A stretch of 14,834 nucleotides of DNA from 4572-123 sp002084545 (GCA_029939715.1 JAOZSJ010000089.1:1-14834); one strand, 5' to 3'; shown: positions 1 through 6,921, counted from the stretch's first letter. The notes: generated by a model from the letters alone, not told the origin. Translations and numbers: made by a program.

Positions 1-53
1 ACCCGCGACTTCGACCTTGGCAAGGTCGCACTCTACCACTGAGTTATTCCCGC
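1..53 (-). tRNA. tRNA-Gly (GCC anticodon), 3' part cut off by window edge
   Basis: Read on the minus strand, the first 53 bases form the 5' portion of a tRNA: acceptor strand GCGGGAA, a D arm ACTC/GAGT, a five-pair anticodon stem CGACC/GGTCG closing the loop TTGCCAA, a five-base variable loop, and the start of the T stem (GCGGG). The anticodon GCC reads glycine codons GGC and GGU. The rest of the T arm, the 3' acceptor strand and any CCA lie beyond position 1. The arm geometry is canonical, so this looks like a working gene. It may belong to a tRNA cluster continuing to the left, which cannot be seen here. Confidence 0.93.
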
Positions 54-67
54 TCGATAAGGAGTGC

Positions 68-96
68 TAAATAGCGTTTCGGCAAAAACTTGTCAA
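68..96 (-). promoter_or_regulatory. sigma70-type promoter of tRNA-Gly
   Basis: On the minus strand a perfect -35 box TTGACA (96-91) is separated by exactly 17 bases from TATTTA (73-68), a 4/6 match to the -10 consensus. Transcription would start around 60-62, giving a leader of only about eight bases before the tRNA 5' end at 53. This is the compact arrangement expected for a tRNA operon. Confidence 0.8.
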
Positions 97-239
97 GCAT
101 GGAAATAAAAATTTTTTTGCGCATGCGTTTTTAAATACCCCGGTCAAACACACGGGCTTGTCTGGGAAAAGCATGGCGAAAAGCGCCTTCCCGCGCCCAA
201 AATCCTTGAATTTCAGCCAATTTATAACAAAATTCCGCC

Positions 240-268
240 TTGACAAAAAAGCTGCTATACGGTATCTA
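240..268 (+). promoter_or_regulatory. candidate sigma70 promoter for the liv operon
   Basis: TTGACA at 240-245 is a perfect -35 box. With a 17-base spacer it is followed by TATCTA at 263-268, a 4/6 match to the -10 box. It points toward livG, but the predicted start near 275 leaves a 5' leader of more than 300 bases. That is long, so a second promoter nearer the gene is possible. The weak hairpin at 359-400 would lie inside the transcript. Confidence 0.45.
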
Positions 269-486
269 ATCCACGGTTGCTTTTATGCTGATAAAAATTA
301 CCTTTAAATTTTTGATTTCACTACATATTGAAATTCAATCGGCCATAGGCACAATCTTAAATTTCCCTTGCTTCGATCTCAAAAGGGATTTCTTATTTTT
401 TATAATTTTCTAATAATTTGTAAATCCTGTGTGTGCTTGAACATAAAGGGCCTTTAGAAATAAAGAATGGCACAGGTGGGGGCGCT

Positions 487-555
487 GTTGTCAAAAGTGC
501 CCGAATGTGACAACTCCCAGAGACACTTACCTTATTAAAACAGGCCCGGTAAGGT
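487..555 (+). promoter_or_regulatory. two spaced inverted repeats upstream of livG, candidate operators
   Basis: The first repeat is GTTGTCA (487-493) and TGACAAC (508-514), a perfect seven-base inverted repeat. The second is ACCTTA (529-534) and TAAGGT (550-555), a perfect six-base inverted repeat. In both, the half-site centres are 21 bases apart, two helical turns, and the two repeats follow one another closely. The second ends 36 bases before the livG start. The positions suit binding of a dimeric or tetrameric regulator, or a transcript hairpin. Function is inferred only from symmetry and position. Confidence 0.35.
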
Positions 556-591
556 TTCAGTTCTTAATATAAAAACAGGTATTAAATTTTT

Positions 592-1359
592 ATGGCACAA
601 TTAGAATTGAAGAACATCAGTGTGAGGTTTGGTGGACTCCATGCCTTGTCGAAGTTGAGTTTTACAATCGGCAATGGCCGGGTTGTGGGATTGATCGGGC
701 CCAACGGTGCGGGGAAAACCACTGTCTTTAATGTTCTCACCGGGGTATATCAGGCATCTGAAGGGAATGTGGTTTTTGACGGAGAAAATATCCTCGGCAA
801 CAGGCCCTATATGATTTTTAAAAAAGGAATCGCCAGAACTTTCCAGAACATTCGCCTTTTTTCTAAAATGACCGCCGTTGAAAATGCCATGGTAGCCAGA
901 CACTGCCGGGCATCCAAGGGAATTGTGGGATCTCTTTTGAGGACCCGGTCCCAGAAACGGGAAGAATCTCAAATAAAAAAAAAGGCCATGGAAGCCCTGA
1001 CCTTTATGGGGGTTGAAAAGTATGCCGATGATGTAGCATCCAGCCTGCCTTACGGTCTGCAGCGGAGACTTGAAATTGCCCGGGCTATTGCCTCGGAACC
1101 TAAAGTACTGCTGCTGGATGAACCCGCAGCAGGCATGAATCCTGCTGAATCCGCGGAATTGATGAAGGATATTGCACGCATAAAAGACCTGGGCATTGAC
1201 GTGCTCCTTGTGGAGCATGACATGAAAGTGGTCATGGGTGTGTGTGATCATATTGTATGTGTTGACCATGGTATCAAGATTGCCGAAGGTGATTCTCGGG
1301 AAATTCAGAATAACCCGAAGGTGATCGAGGCCTATCTTGGTCAACCTGCCAACCAATAA
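592..1359 (+). CDS. livG: branched-chain amino acid ABC transporter, ATP-binding protein LivG
   Basis: One of the two cytoplasmic ATPases that power the LivHM permease. It has 255 residues, the same length as E. coli LivG. Visible motifs: Walker A GPNGAGKTT (36-44), Q-loop Gln85 in TFQNIRLF, the LivG-type signature LPYGLQ (152-157) followed by RRLEIARA, Walker B LLLDEP (173-178), the AAGMNP D-loop region, and H-loop His209 in VEHD. The LivG-like feature is a signature beginning YG-Q rather than LSGGQ, which separates it from the paralogue LivF downstream. The ribosome site is weak (ACAGGT, 11 bases before ATG). It is the first gene of the operon, 23 bases before the binding-protein gene; in many liv operons the binding protein comes first and livG comes after livM. 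Substrate is assigned by family and operon context. Confidence 0.95.
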   Translation: MAQLELKNISVRFGGLHALSKLSFTIGNGRVVGLIGPNGAGKTTVFNVLTGVYQASEGNVVFDGENILGNRPYMIFKKGIARTFQNIRLFSKMTAVENAMVARHCRASKGIVGSLLRTRSQKREESQIKKKAMEALTFMGVEKYADDVASSLPYGLQRRLEIARAIASEPKVLLLDEPAAGMNPAESAELMKDIARIKDLGIDVLLVEHDMKVVMGVCDHIVCVDHGIKIAEGDSREIQNNPKVIEAYLGQPANQ

Positions 1360-1382
1360 TTTTATTTCATTAGGAGGGAAGG

Positions 1383-2519
1383 ATGAGAAAAAGAGTTTTA
1401 TTACTTATGGCCATGGGACTGATTCTGGTACCATTTCTGTTTGGCTCCGTTTCCGCAAAAACCTTAAAAATCGGTTCTATGAGCCCCTTGACAGGCCCCT
1501 ATGCATCTGACGGAACAGATATTAAAAATGGTGCCCTGACGGCCATTGAAGTGTTTGAAGAAGCCGGTGGAATTCCCGGCTATGACAAAATTGAGCTTTT
1601 CCCCCAGGATACGGCATGTGATCCGAGACAGGCTGTAGCCGCCGCCAACAAGCTGATCAACCTTGAAGTTGTCGGTGTGATAGGAGCCTATTGTTCTTCA
1701 TCAACCATTCCATCGTCTGAAACACTGGATGAAGAAAGCATTCCCATGATTACTCCGGCCTCCACAAATGAGAAAGTAACCGATCGCGGACTCCCCTATA
1801 TGTTCAGAATGTGTGGAAGGGATGATGACCAGGCTCCCGCGGCCGCAAAATTCATGAAAGAATCCCTGGGCGCCAAAACCATTTTTATCGTGGATGATAA
1901 AACTACTTATTCACAGGGTCTTGCAGATGGTGTTGAAAAAGCCAGTAAGGCATTGGGCATCAAAATTCTGGGCCATGAGCATGTCAACCAGGGGGATAAG
2001 GATTTTTCCGCAATCCTGACCATGGGAAAACAGAAAAATGCCGATGTTTTTTATATGTCTCTCCAGGGATTCTCTCCTGCCGCCATGATGACACTCCAGG
2101 CAAAACGTCTGGGTATGAAATCCCAGATTGTTACCCAGGATGCCTGTTTTCAGCCCAAATTCATGGAAGTTGCAAAAGATGCCGCTGAAGGTGTTTATCT
2201 GACCTACGGATTTACCGATCCCACAACGCCTGAATACAAAGCCTTTGAAAAAAGATATGTACCCAAATACGGTAAAATTGCCGCCTATGCAACTTATGCC
2301 TATGACGCAACCACATCTCTTTTAAAAGCCATCAAGGCCGCAGGTTCCACCAAGCCTGACAAAATCAAAGCGGAATTGATGAAACAGGATTATCAGGGTG
2401 TTGCAAAACACATCAAGTTCAGAGCCAATGGAGACTCCGGGTCTTCCTATATTGCCTTTAAAGTTACCAACGGTCAGTTTGTTCCTTACTGGGAACCGGT
2501 CAACGGTCTGATCAAGTAG
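1383..2519 (+). CDS. livJ: branched-chain amino acid ABC transporter, periplasmic substrate-binding protein
   Basis: A periplasmic type I binding protein of the Leu/Ile/Val family, 378 residues (E. coli LivJ precursor is 367). Residues 1-25 form a Sec signal peptide (MRKR, hydrophobic core, SVSA end) with likely cleavage before KTLKIG. The mature protein shows the family pattern: MSPLTGPYASDG at the start of the first lobe, a CSSST motif that in LivJ helps bind the amino acid, PMITPASTNEKVT, and a conserved acidic stretch RDDDQAPAAA. There is no lipobox, so it should be soluble in the periplasm. The ribosome site is excellent (AGGAGG, five bases before ATG). A hairpin with T-tract follows the gene, which would let this protein be made in excess over the permease. 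The exact ligand cannot be read from sequence: leucine-type residues are most likely, but related amino acids or amides are possible. Confidence 0.93.
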   Translation: MRKRVLLLMAMGLILVPFLFGSVSAKTLKIGSMSPLTGPYASDGTDIKNGALTAIEVFEEAGGIPGYDKIELFPQDTACDPRQAVAAANKLINLEVVGVIGAYCSSSTIPSSETLDEESIPMITPASTNEKVTDRGLPYMFRMCGRDDDQAPAAAKFMKESLGAKTIFIVDDKTTYSQGLADGVEKASKALGIKILGHEHVNQGDKDFSAILTMGKQKNADVFYMSLQGFSPAAMMTLQAKRLGMKSQIVTQDACFQPKFMEVAKDAAEGVYLTYGFTDPTTPEYKAFEKRYVPKYGKIAAYATYAYDATTSLLKAIKAAGSTKPDKIKAELMKQDYQGVAKHIKFRANGDSGSSYIAFKVTNGQFVPYWEPVNGLIK

Positions 2520-2533
2520 TCTTTAAAAAATAG

Positions 2534-2570
2534 GATGCGGCCGGAGCCCGGGCAATGGCCGCATCTTTTT
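2534..2570 (+). terminator. intrinsic terminator or attenuator between livJ and livH
   Basis: A perfect nine-base stem GATGCGGCC (2534-2542) and GGCCGCATC (2557-2565), with a GCCCGGGC palindrome inside the loop, is followed directly by five T residues. It lies inside an otherwise continuous five-gene operon. It is best read as a partial terminator and 3' RNA stabiliser that raises the amount of binding protein relative to the membrane subunits. That arrangement is common in ABC uptake operons. Confidence 0.8.
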
Positions 2571-2579
2571 ATCTACACC

Positions 2580-2610
2580 AGGAAATAAAATGTGAAAATT
2601 AAATAAAATG
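2580..2610 (+). promoter_or_regulatory. start-stop element (ATG-TGA) before the livH start
   Basis: The best ribosome-binding sequence here, AGGAA at 2580-2584, is placed for an ATG at 2590-2592, not for the livH ATG at 2608-2610. That first ATG is followed at once by TGA (2593-2595). It is in frame with livH, six codons upstream, and the bases directly before the livH ATG are only A/T-rich. Ribosomes could load at the first ATG, terminate immediately and re-initiate 13 bases later. A TGA mutated or misread from a sense codon is an alternative. Confidence 0.5.
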
Positions 2611-3519
2611 GAATATTTTATTCAGCAGTTCATTAACGGTTTAACCCTTGGCGGAATGTATGCATTGATCGCACTGGGCTATACCATGGTTTACGGTGTT
2701 ATCCAGCTTATCAACTTCGCCCATGGTGAATTCTTTGCCGCCGGTGGATATGTGGGTGCAATTGCCCTGGCTTATTTGGCCGGACTCGGCTATATGGAAT
2801 CCAATCCGGTGATCTGCCTGACGGCTTCATTTTTACTTTCCATGGCCTATTGTGCCTATCTTGCCGTCGGGGTTGAAAAAATCGCTTATAAACCATTGCG
2901 GAAAGAATCCAGGCTGGCGGCCCTTCTGTCAGCTCTTGGAATGTCTATTTTTCTTTCCAACGGCATGATGCTCACTGAAGGGGTGTATGACAAAATCTAT
3001 CCCAGTGAGCTGTTCCAGGGCGGCTTCGATTTCGGCATGGTAACGATTTCCTATCTTCAGATCATGATCGTATCTTTGACCGCCTGCCTGCTGGTGGGAC
3101 TCAACCTCCTGGTGTTCAAGACCAAAATCGGTATGGCCATGCGGGCCACGGCCCAGGATAAGACCATGTCGGCCCTGGTGGCCATCGGCAGTAATAAGAT
3201 CATCTCCCTGACCTTTGCCATCGGTGCCGGGCTTGCCGCTGCCGCAGGTATCATGTATGGCCTTTATTATGGCTCGGTCAAGTACGATATGGGGTTTATT
3301 CCGGGCATCAAGGCTTTTGCCGCTGCAGTTCTTGGCGGGATCGGAAATATTACCGGTGCCATGCTGGGGGGCCTGATTATCGGAATGGTTGAGATATTCG
3401 GTGCAGGCTATATATCAAGTGAATACAAGGATGTGTTTGCATTCATCATACTGATAGGGGTACTTTATTTTAAACCAACTGGAATTATGGGCGAAAATAT
3501 CGATGATACAAGAGTTTAA
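2608..3519 (+). CDS. livH: branched-chain amino acid ABC transporter, permease LivH
   Basis: An integral inner-membrane permease, 303 residues (E. coli LivH is 308), forming the channel with LivM. It is hydrophobic throughout, with about eight membrane segments. Family-typical stretches are GYTMVYGVIQLINFAHGE (24-41), the coupling-loop region MAMRATAQDK (177-185) that contacts an ATPase, and a glycine-rich segment around AIGAGLAAAAGIMYG (204-218). The N-terminus MEYFIQQFINGLTLGGMYAL aligns with the usual start of LivH, which supports the 2608 ATG over the start-stop ATG at 2590. The gene follows the livJ hairpin and overlaps livM by 17 bases, so the two permease genes are probably translationally coupled. 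Confidence 0.94.
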   Translation: MEYFIQQFINGLTLGGMYALIALGYTMVYGVIQLINFAHGEFFAAGGYVGAIALAYLAGLGYMESNPVICLTASFLLSMAYCAYLAVGVEKIAYKPLRKESRLAALLSALGMSIFLSNGMMLTEGVYDKIYPSELFQGGFDFGMVTISYLQIMIVSLTACLLVGLNLLVFKTKIGMAMRATAQDKTMSALVAIGSNKIISLTFAIGAGLAAAAGIMYGLYYGSVKYDMGFIPGIKAFAAAVLGGIGNITGAMLGGLIIGMVEIFGAGYISSEYKDVFAFIILIGVLYFKPTGIMGENIDDTRV

Positions 3520-4729
3520 AAAAATTTGGAAACAATATGCAATCGGCATGTTGTGGCTTCTCGGGCTGCTCTGGCCGATGCTGGGCATTCATTCCGACGG
3601 CACCCTTACATTTAAGACAACCTTGACGGTCTGGAGTTATATACTGGCAGGCTCTTTTGTTTGTCTTTTAATCTATATAATGAAGGCCGGTGGTATTTTA
3701 AAATCTATTACAGACCCGGTTACCCGGGTTGCCGGCAATATCAAAACAGCTGCCACCCTCCTTCCCACATGGATCTGGATTATTGCAGTCCTGGTATTTG
3801 CATTGCTTTATCCTCAGTTTGCAGGCCGCTACGGCACAGACGTGGCCGTCAGTGTGCTGCTCTATATCTGCCTGGGCCTGGGCCTCAACGTAGTTGTGGG
3901 CCTGGCCGGTATGCTGGATCTTGGATATATTGCGTTTTACGGCGTGGGTGCCTATACTTATGCTTTGTTTAATACTGTTTACGGACTGGCCTTCTGGGTA
4001 TGCCTGCCCCTGTCGGCAGCGAGTGCCTGTCTTGCCGGCTGTATCGTGGGGTATCCCACCCTTCGCATGAGAGGAGATTACCTGGCTATTGTGACTCTGG
4101 GATTCGGAGAAATTATCCGAATTATTCTGAACAACTGGATGTCGGTGACCAACGGTCCCAATGGAATCCTCGGCATTAAACCCATCAGTATTTTTCTCCC
4201 GGTATTTGAAAACGGATTCACCTTTGAGCATTTCTGGGTAAAAAAACTTCAGCTTTTTTACTATTTCGCCCTGGCCCTGGCCATCGTGGCGGCCATCGGG
4301 GTTCAGAGATTAAATTTTTCAAGGGTGGGCCGTGCATGGGAATCCATCCGGGAAGATGAGACCGCCGCCGAACTGATGGGCGTGAATACTTTCATATATA
4401 AGCTTCTGGCCTATGCCATGGGCGCCGTGTTTGCAGGACTTGCCGGTGCATTTTTCGCCGCAAGGATGAGATTTGTCAGTCCTGAAAGTTTTACTTTCCT
4501 TGAATCAGCCATGGTATTGTGTATGGTTGTTCTGGGCGGGATGGGCTCCATTCCCGGGATTATCCTGGGAGTTATCGCATTAATTGCACTTCCCGAGGTT
4601 TTTCGCGAGTTTGAAGCCTATCGAATGCTGATCTTCGGCGCCACCATGATTATCATGATGCTTTTCAGGCCTGCAGGCCTGATACCGGCCAAGCGCGTGG
4701 GAAGCAGATCCGAAGAAATGGAGGGATAA
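3503..4729 (+). CDS. livM: branched-chain amino acid ABC transporter, permease LivM
   Basis: The second membrane subunit, 408 residues (E. coli LivM is 425). As in other LivM proteins, an N-terminal extension with two extra hydrophobic segments (about 14-30 and 42-60) precedes the core. The core shows NVVVGLAGMLDLGYIAFYG (129-147), TLRMRGDYLAIVTLGFGEII (186-205), and the EAA-like cytoplasmic loop RAWESIREDETAAELMGVN (278-295). The start lies inside livH, 17 bases before its end, with only a weak ribosome site, so translation probably depends on ribosomes leaving livH. The C-terminal RPAGLIPAKR is typical of the family. A GGAGGG at the end of the gene serves livF. Confidence 0.94.
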   Translation: MIQEFKKIWKQYAIGMLWLLGLLWPMLGIHSDGTLTFKTTLTVWSYILAGSFVCLLIYIMKAGGILKSITDPVTRVAGNIKTAATLLPTWIWIIAVLVFALLYPQFAGRYGTDVAVSVLLYICLGLGLNVVVGLAGMLDLGYIAFYGVGAYTYALFNTVYGLAFWVCLPLSAASACLAGCIVGYPTLRMRGDYLAIVTLGFGEIIRIILNNWMSVTNGPNGILGIKPISIFLPVFENGFTFEHFWVKKLQLFYYFALALAIVAAIGVQRLNFSRVGRAWESIREDETAAELMGVNTFIYKLLAYAMGAVFAGLAGAFFAARMRFVSPESFTFLESAMVLCMVVLGGMGSIPGIILGVIALIALPEVFREFEAYRMLIFGATMIIMMLFRPAGLIPAKRVGSRSEEMEG

Positions 4730-4736
4730 AAAACTG

Positions 4737-5459
4737 ATGACTACGCAGCCGATTCTTGAATTAAAGGAGGTCCATTCCGGATATGGGTCCATTAAAGCTC
4801 TGAAAGGAATTTCCCTCAAAGTGATGCCCGGGGAAATTGTGGCCATTATCGGTGCAAACGGTGCCGGAAAATCCACTACTCTCATGACTATCTGCGGAAT
4901 CGTAAAGGCGGAAAAAGGCGAAGTCCATTACCAGGACCGGATGATCAATAAAATATCCGCAGAAAAGCTGCCCACCATGGGGCTGTGCCAGGTACCCGAG
5001 GGACGGCGAATTTTTCCCAGGCTTTCCGTGGAAGAAAATCTGATACTTGGCGCTTTCTTCCGGAACGACAAGGACCGGATAAATAAAGACATACAGCAGG
5101 CATACGACCTGTTTCCCATCCTTGGGGAACGAAGCAAACAGGCAGGGGGAACCCTTTCCGGCGGTGAGCAGCAGATGCTTGCCATTGCCAGAGCATTAAT
5201 GACAAAACCAAAACTCCTTCTTTTGGATGAGCCTTCTCTGGGCCTTGCCCCGATTATAGTTCAACAAATTTTTGATATTATATCCAAAATCAACAGGAAA
5301 GACAATGTAACCATCCTTCTTGTGGAGCAGAATGCCAACCTTGCCCTGCAGGCCGCCGACAGAGGATATGTTATTGAAACAGGTGAGATCACCATGGAAG
5401 ATAAAGCTGATGAGCTGATAAAAAATCCAAGAATCAGAGAGGCTTATCTAGGAGAATAA
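4737..5459 (+). CDS. livF: branched-chain amino acid ABC transporter, ATP-binding protein LivF
   Basis: The second ATPase of the importer, 240 residues (E. coli LivF is 237). Motifs: Walker A GANGAGKST (39-47), a Q-loop in CQVPEGRRIFP, signature LSGGEQQ (140-146), Walker B LLLDEP (161-166), and LVEQNA (195-200). Gln replaces the usual H-loop His here, as is normal in LivF. The sequence PEGRRIFPRLSVEENL is a hallmark of this subfamily. The gene starts seven bases after the livM stop, using a GGAGGG inside the livM end. A perfect terminator follows, closing the operon. Confidence 0.95.
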   Translation: MTTQPILELKEVHSGYGSIKALKGISLKVMPGEIVAIIGANGAGKSTTLMTICGIVKAEKGEVHYQDRMINKISAEKLPTMGLCQVPEGRRIFPRLSVEENLILGAFFRNDKDRINKDIQQAYDLFPILGERSKQAGGTLSGGEQQMLAIARALMTKPKLLLLDEPSLGLAPIIVQQIFDIISKINRKDNVTILLVEQNANLALQAADRGYVIETGEITMEDKADELIKNPRIREAYLGE

Positions 5460-5493
5460 TTTTTTAAACAAAAACTTATTGCTTATTCATTTC

Positions 5494-5532
5494 AGCCGGA
5501 TCTGTAAATTCTTTGACAGATCCGGCTTTTTT
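5494..5532 (+). terminator. intrinsic terminator of the liv operon
   Basis: A perfect 12-base stem AGCCGGATCTGT (5494-5505) and ACAGATCCGGCT (5516-5527) closes a ten-base loop and runs into six T residues (5527-5532). It begins 35 bases after the livF stop. Its loop and right arm also carry the -35 box of the next gene. Confidence 0.93.
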
Positions 5533-5541
5533 ATTGATAAT
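5513..5541 (+). promoter_or_regulatory. promoter of the FAD oxidoreductase, embedded in the liv terminator
   Basis: TTGACA at 5513-5518 is a perfect -35 box. It straddles the loop and right arm of the liv terminator. After exactly 17 bases comes GATAAT at 5536-5541, five of six -10 positions. The spacer is the terminator's right arm plus T-tract. Transcription would begin near 5548, inside the ten-base palindrome GCATATATGC (5542-5551). That palindrome is well placed to act as an operator. The FAD gene is therefore probably transcribed separately from liv. Confidence 0.7.
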
Positions 5542-5588
5542 GCATATATGCCTAAATATTACATACAGGAGGTTGTAATTTAAAAAAT

Positions 5589-6866
5589 ATGAATAACGAT
5601 ATAAAACATGGATTGTGGATGGATACAGCCCCGGCTCCCCCTGACCTCCCCTCTTTTAAAGGAGAGAGAGAAACCGACGTAGCCATTATCGGCGGCGGGT
5701 ATACAGGGCTGTCCGCGGCCCTCCATCTTGCAGAACAGGGGACCGATACGGTTCTTCTTGAGGCTGAATATATAGGATTTGGAGGGGCGGGCAGAAATGT
5801 CGGCCTTGTAAATGCGGGTCTCTGGCTTATGCCTGATGATGTCGTAAAAATTATAGGGCCGAAGTATGGAGAGCGATTAATAGAAGAACTGGGAAATTCC
5901 CCAGACCTTGTCTTTGATTTGATTGAAAAACATGGCATTAAATGTGAGGCAACCAGAAAAGGGACATTGCACTGTGCTCATTCTCCAGGGGGATTTAAAG
6001 CCCTGAAACAAAGAGAAAGCCAGTGGAAAAAACGCAAAGCTCCAGTCAGACTGTTGAGTAAAGAAGATGCGGAACCAAAAATTGGATCAAGCGCCTTCCA
6101 TGGCGCTCTACTGGATTTAAGAGCAGGGACTGTTCAACCGCTTGCCTATGCCCATGGTTTAGCTCATGCTGCCAAAAAGGCCGGTGCTGATCTTTTTGTT
6201 AAATCCCCTGTTATCAAGGTTGAGCAAAAAAATAAAAAATGGGAAATAACAACTTTGGATGGGAAGGTCACGGCAAAAGCCGTTATTCAGGCATGCCAGG
6301 GATATGCCGGCCATGGATTTAAAGAAAATATGAAAACATTAATACCATTTAATTTTTTTCAATTTGCAACACCACCTCTGCCTGAAAAAATCAGAAAAAC
6401 CATTCTTCCTGAAGGACAGGGTGCATGGGATACAAACATGATACTTTCTTCATACCGGCTTGATGCCGCCGGACGCCTTCTTGTGGGAAGCGTGGGAAGT
6501 GTTGACAGGTTCGGTCATGGGCTTCATAAAAAATGGGCCAAAAGAACCATCAATAAGGTGTTTCCCCAGATTAATGATATCAGGATGGAATATGGATGGT
6601 TTGGCACCATCGCAATGACCGTGAATCATGTTCCAAGGTTTCATGTTTTTGGCGAGAATAATATTTCCGTTACAAGTTACAATGGCCGCGGAATAGGTCC
6701 AGGAACATTATTCGGCAAATTGATGGCCCAATATTTGCTCAATGATTCTCATGATAATATACCCCTGCCCGCATCAAAACAAAAAAATGTTATCACCCGT
6801 AGATTAAGAGGATTTGTTTATGAAGCAGGGGCAAGAGCATATCATTTGATTCAAAAGAGAATATAA
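5589..6866 (+). CDS. FAD-dependent amine/amino-acid oxidoreductase, PuuB/OrdL type (DAO family)
   Basis: A 425-residue flavoenzyme of the D-amino-acid-oxidase fold. The N-terminal Rossmann motif is IIGGGYTG (33-40), followed by the ribose-binding acid Glu58 in VLLEAE. GFGGAGRN (63-70) corresponds to the GFGASGRNGG motif of gamma-glutamylputrescine oxidase (PuuB). GALLDLRAGTVQPL (172-185) and the C-terminal flavin motif YNGRGIGPGT (364-373) also match that group. There is no signal peptide, so it should be cytoplasmic. The expected reaction is FAD-dependent oxidation of an amine or secondary amine with O2 or an electron carrier as acceptor; the substrate is unknown. AGGAGG is present but 15 bases before the ATG, a long gap, and no nearer in-frame start exists. 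The protein differs from PuuB at GGAGRNVG. It has its own promoter and ends at a bidirectional hairpin. An amino-acid dehydrogenase role is an alternative. Confidence 0.85.
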   Translation: MNNDIKHGLWMDTAPAPPDLPSFKGERETDVAIIGGGYTGLSAALHLAEQGTDTVLLEAEYIGFGGAGRNVGLVNAGLWLMPDDVVKIIGPKYGERLIEELGNSPDLVFDLIEKHGIKCEATRKGTLHCAHSPGGFKALKQRESQWKKRKAPVRLLSKEDAEPKIGSSAFHGALLDLRAGTVQPLAYAHGLAHAAKKAGADLFVKSPVIKVEQKNKKWEITTLDGKVTAKAVIQACQGYAGHGFKENMKTLIPFNFFQFATPPLPEKIRKTILPEGQGAWDTNMILSSYRLDAAGRLLVGSVGSVDRFGHGLHKKWAKRTINKVFPQINDIRMEYGWFGTIAMTVNHVPRFHVFGENNISVTSYNGRGIGPGTLFGKLMAQYLLNDSHDNIPLPASKQKNVITRRLRGFVYEAGARAYHLIQKRI

Positions 6867-6896
6867 CCTCCTGAAGCAGGGCTTTGCGTGAGCAAA

Positions 6897-6921
6897 ATAT
6901 TGCTGACAACGGCAGCAATAT
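6897..6921. terminator. hairpin between convergent genes, probable two-way terminator
   Basis: A perfect nine-base stem ATATTGCTG (6897-6905) and CAGCAATAT (6913-6921) with a seven-base loop sits in the 84-base gap between the FAD gene and the oppositely oriented kinase gene. On the minus strand it continues into TTTGC. On the plus strand the tail is C- then T-rich. It is weaker than the liv terminator but rightly placed to end both transcripts. Confidence 0.6.

Larger units (their letters stand above)
97..591. other. non-coding region between tRNA-Gly and livG
   Basis: About 500 AT-rich bases without a credible coding frame. It contains: the palindrome CGCATGCG (120-127) flanked by T runs; a long imperfect hairpin at 154-198 built from three successive arm pairs (GGGC/GCCC, GGGAA/TTCCC, GGCG/CGCC) around an AAAAG loop; a candidate promoter at 240-268; a weak hairpin with a T-rich tail at 359-400 (TCCCTT/AAGGGA) that could be a poor terminator; a 6+1+6 palindrome TAAAGG-G-CCTTTA at 444-456; and two wider inverted repeats at 487-514 and 529-555. 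The length and structure suggest a regulated 5' leader for livG, or a small RNA. I recognise no known riboswitch. Confidence 0.5.

Noticed and set aside
468..485. Possible sigma54 promoter (TGGCAC followed by GC) upstream of livG
   Set aside because: The GG and GC elements are separated by 11 bases, not the required 10, and the TTGC element is absent.
601..1356. A 251-residue open frame on the minus strand across livG
   Set aside because: It is the antisense of a gene with complete ABC ATPase motifs. The translation is rich in His, Cys and Phe without recognisable domains.
3698..4231. A 177-residue open frame on the minus strand within livM
   Set aside because: Antisense to conserved LivM residues, Gln/His-rich, with no domain or ribosome site.
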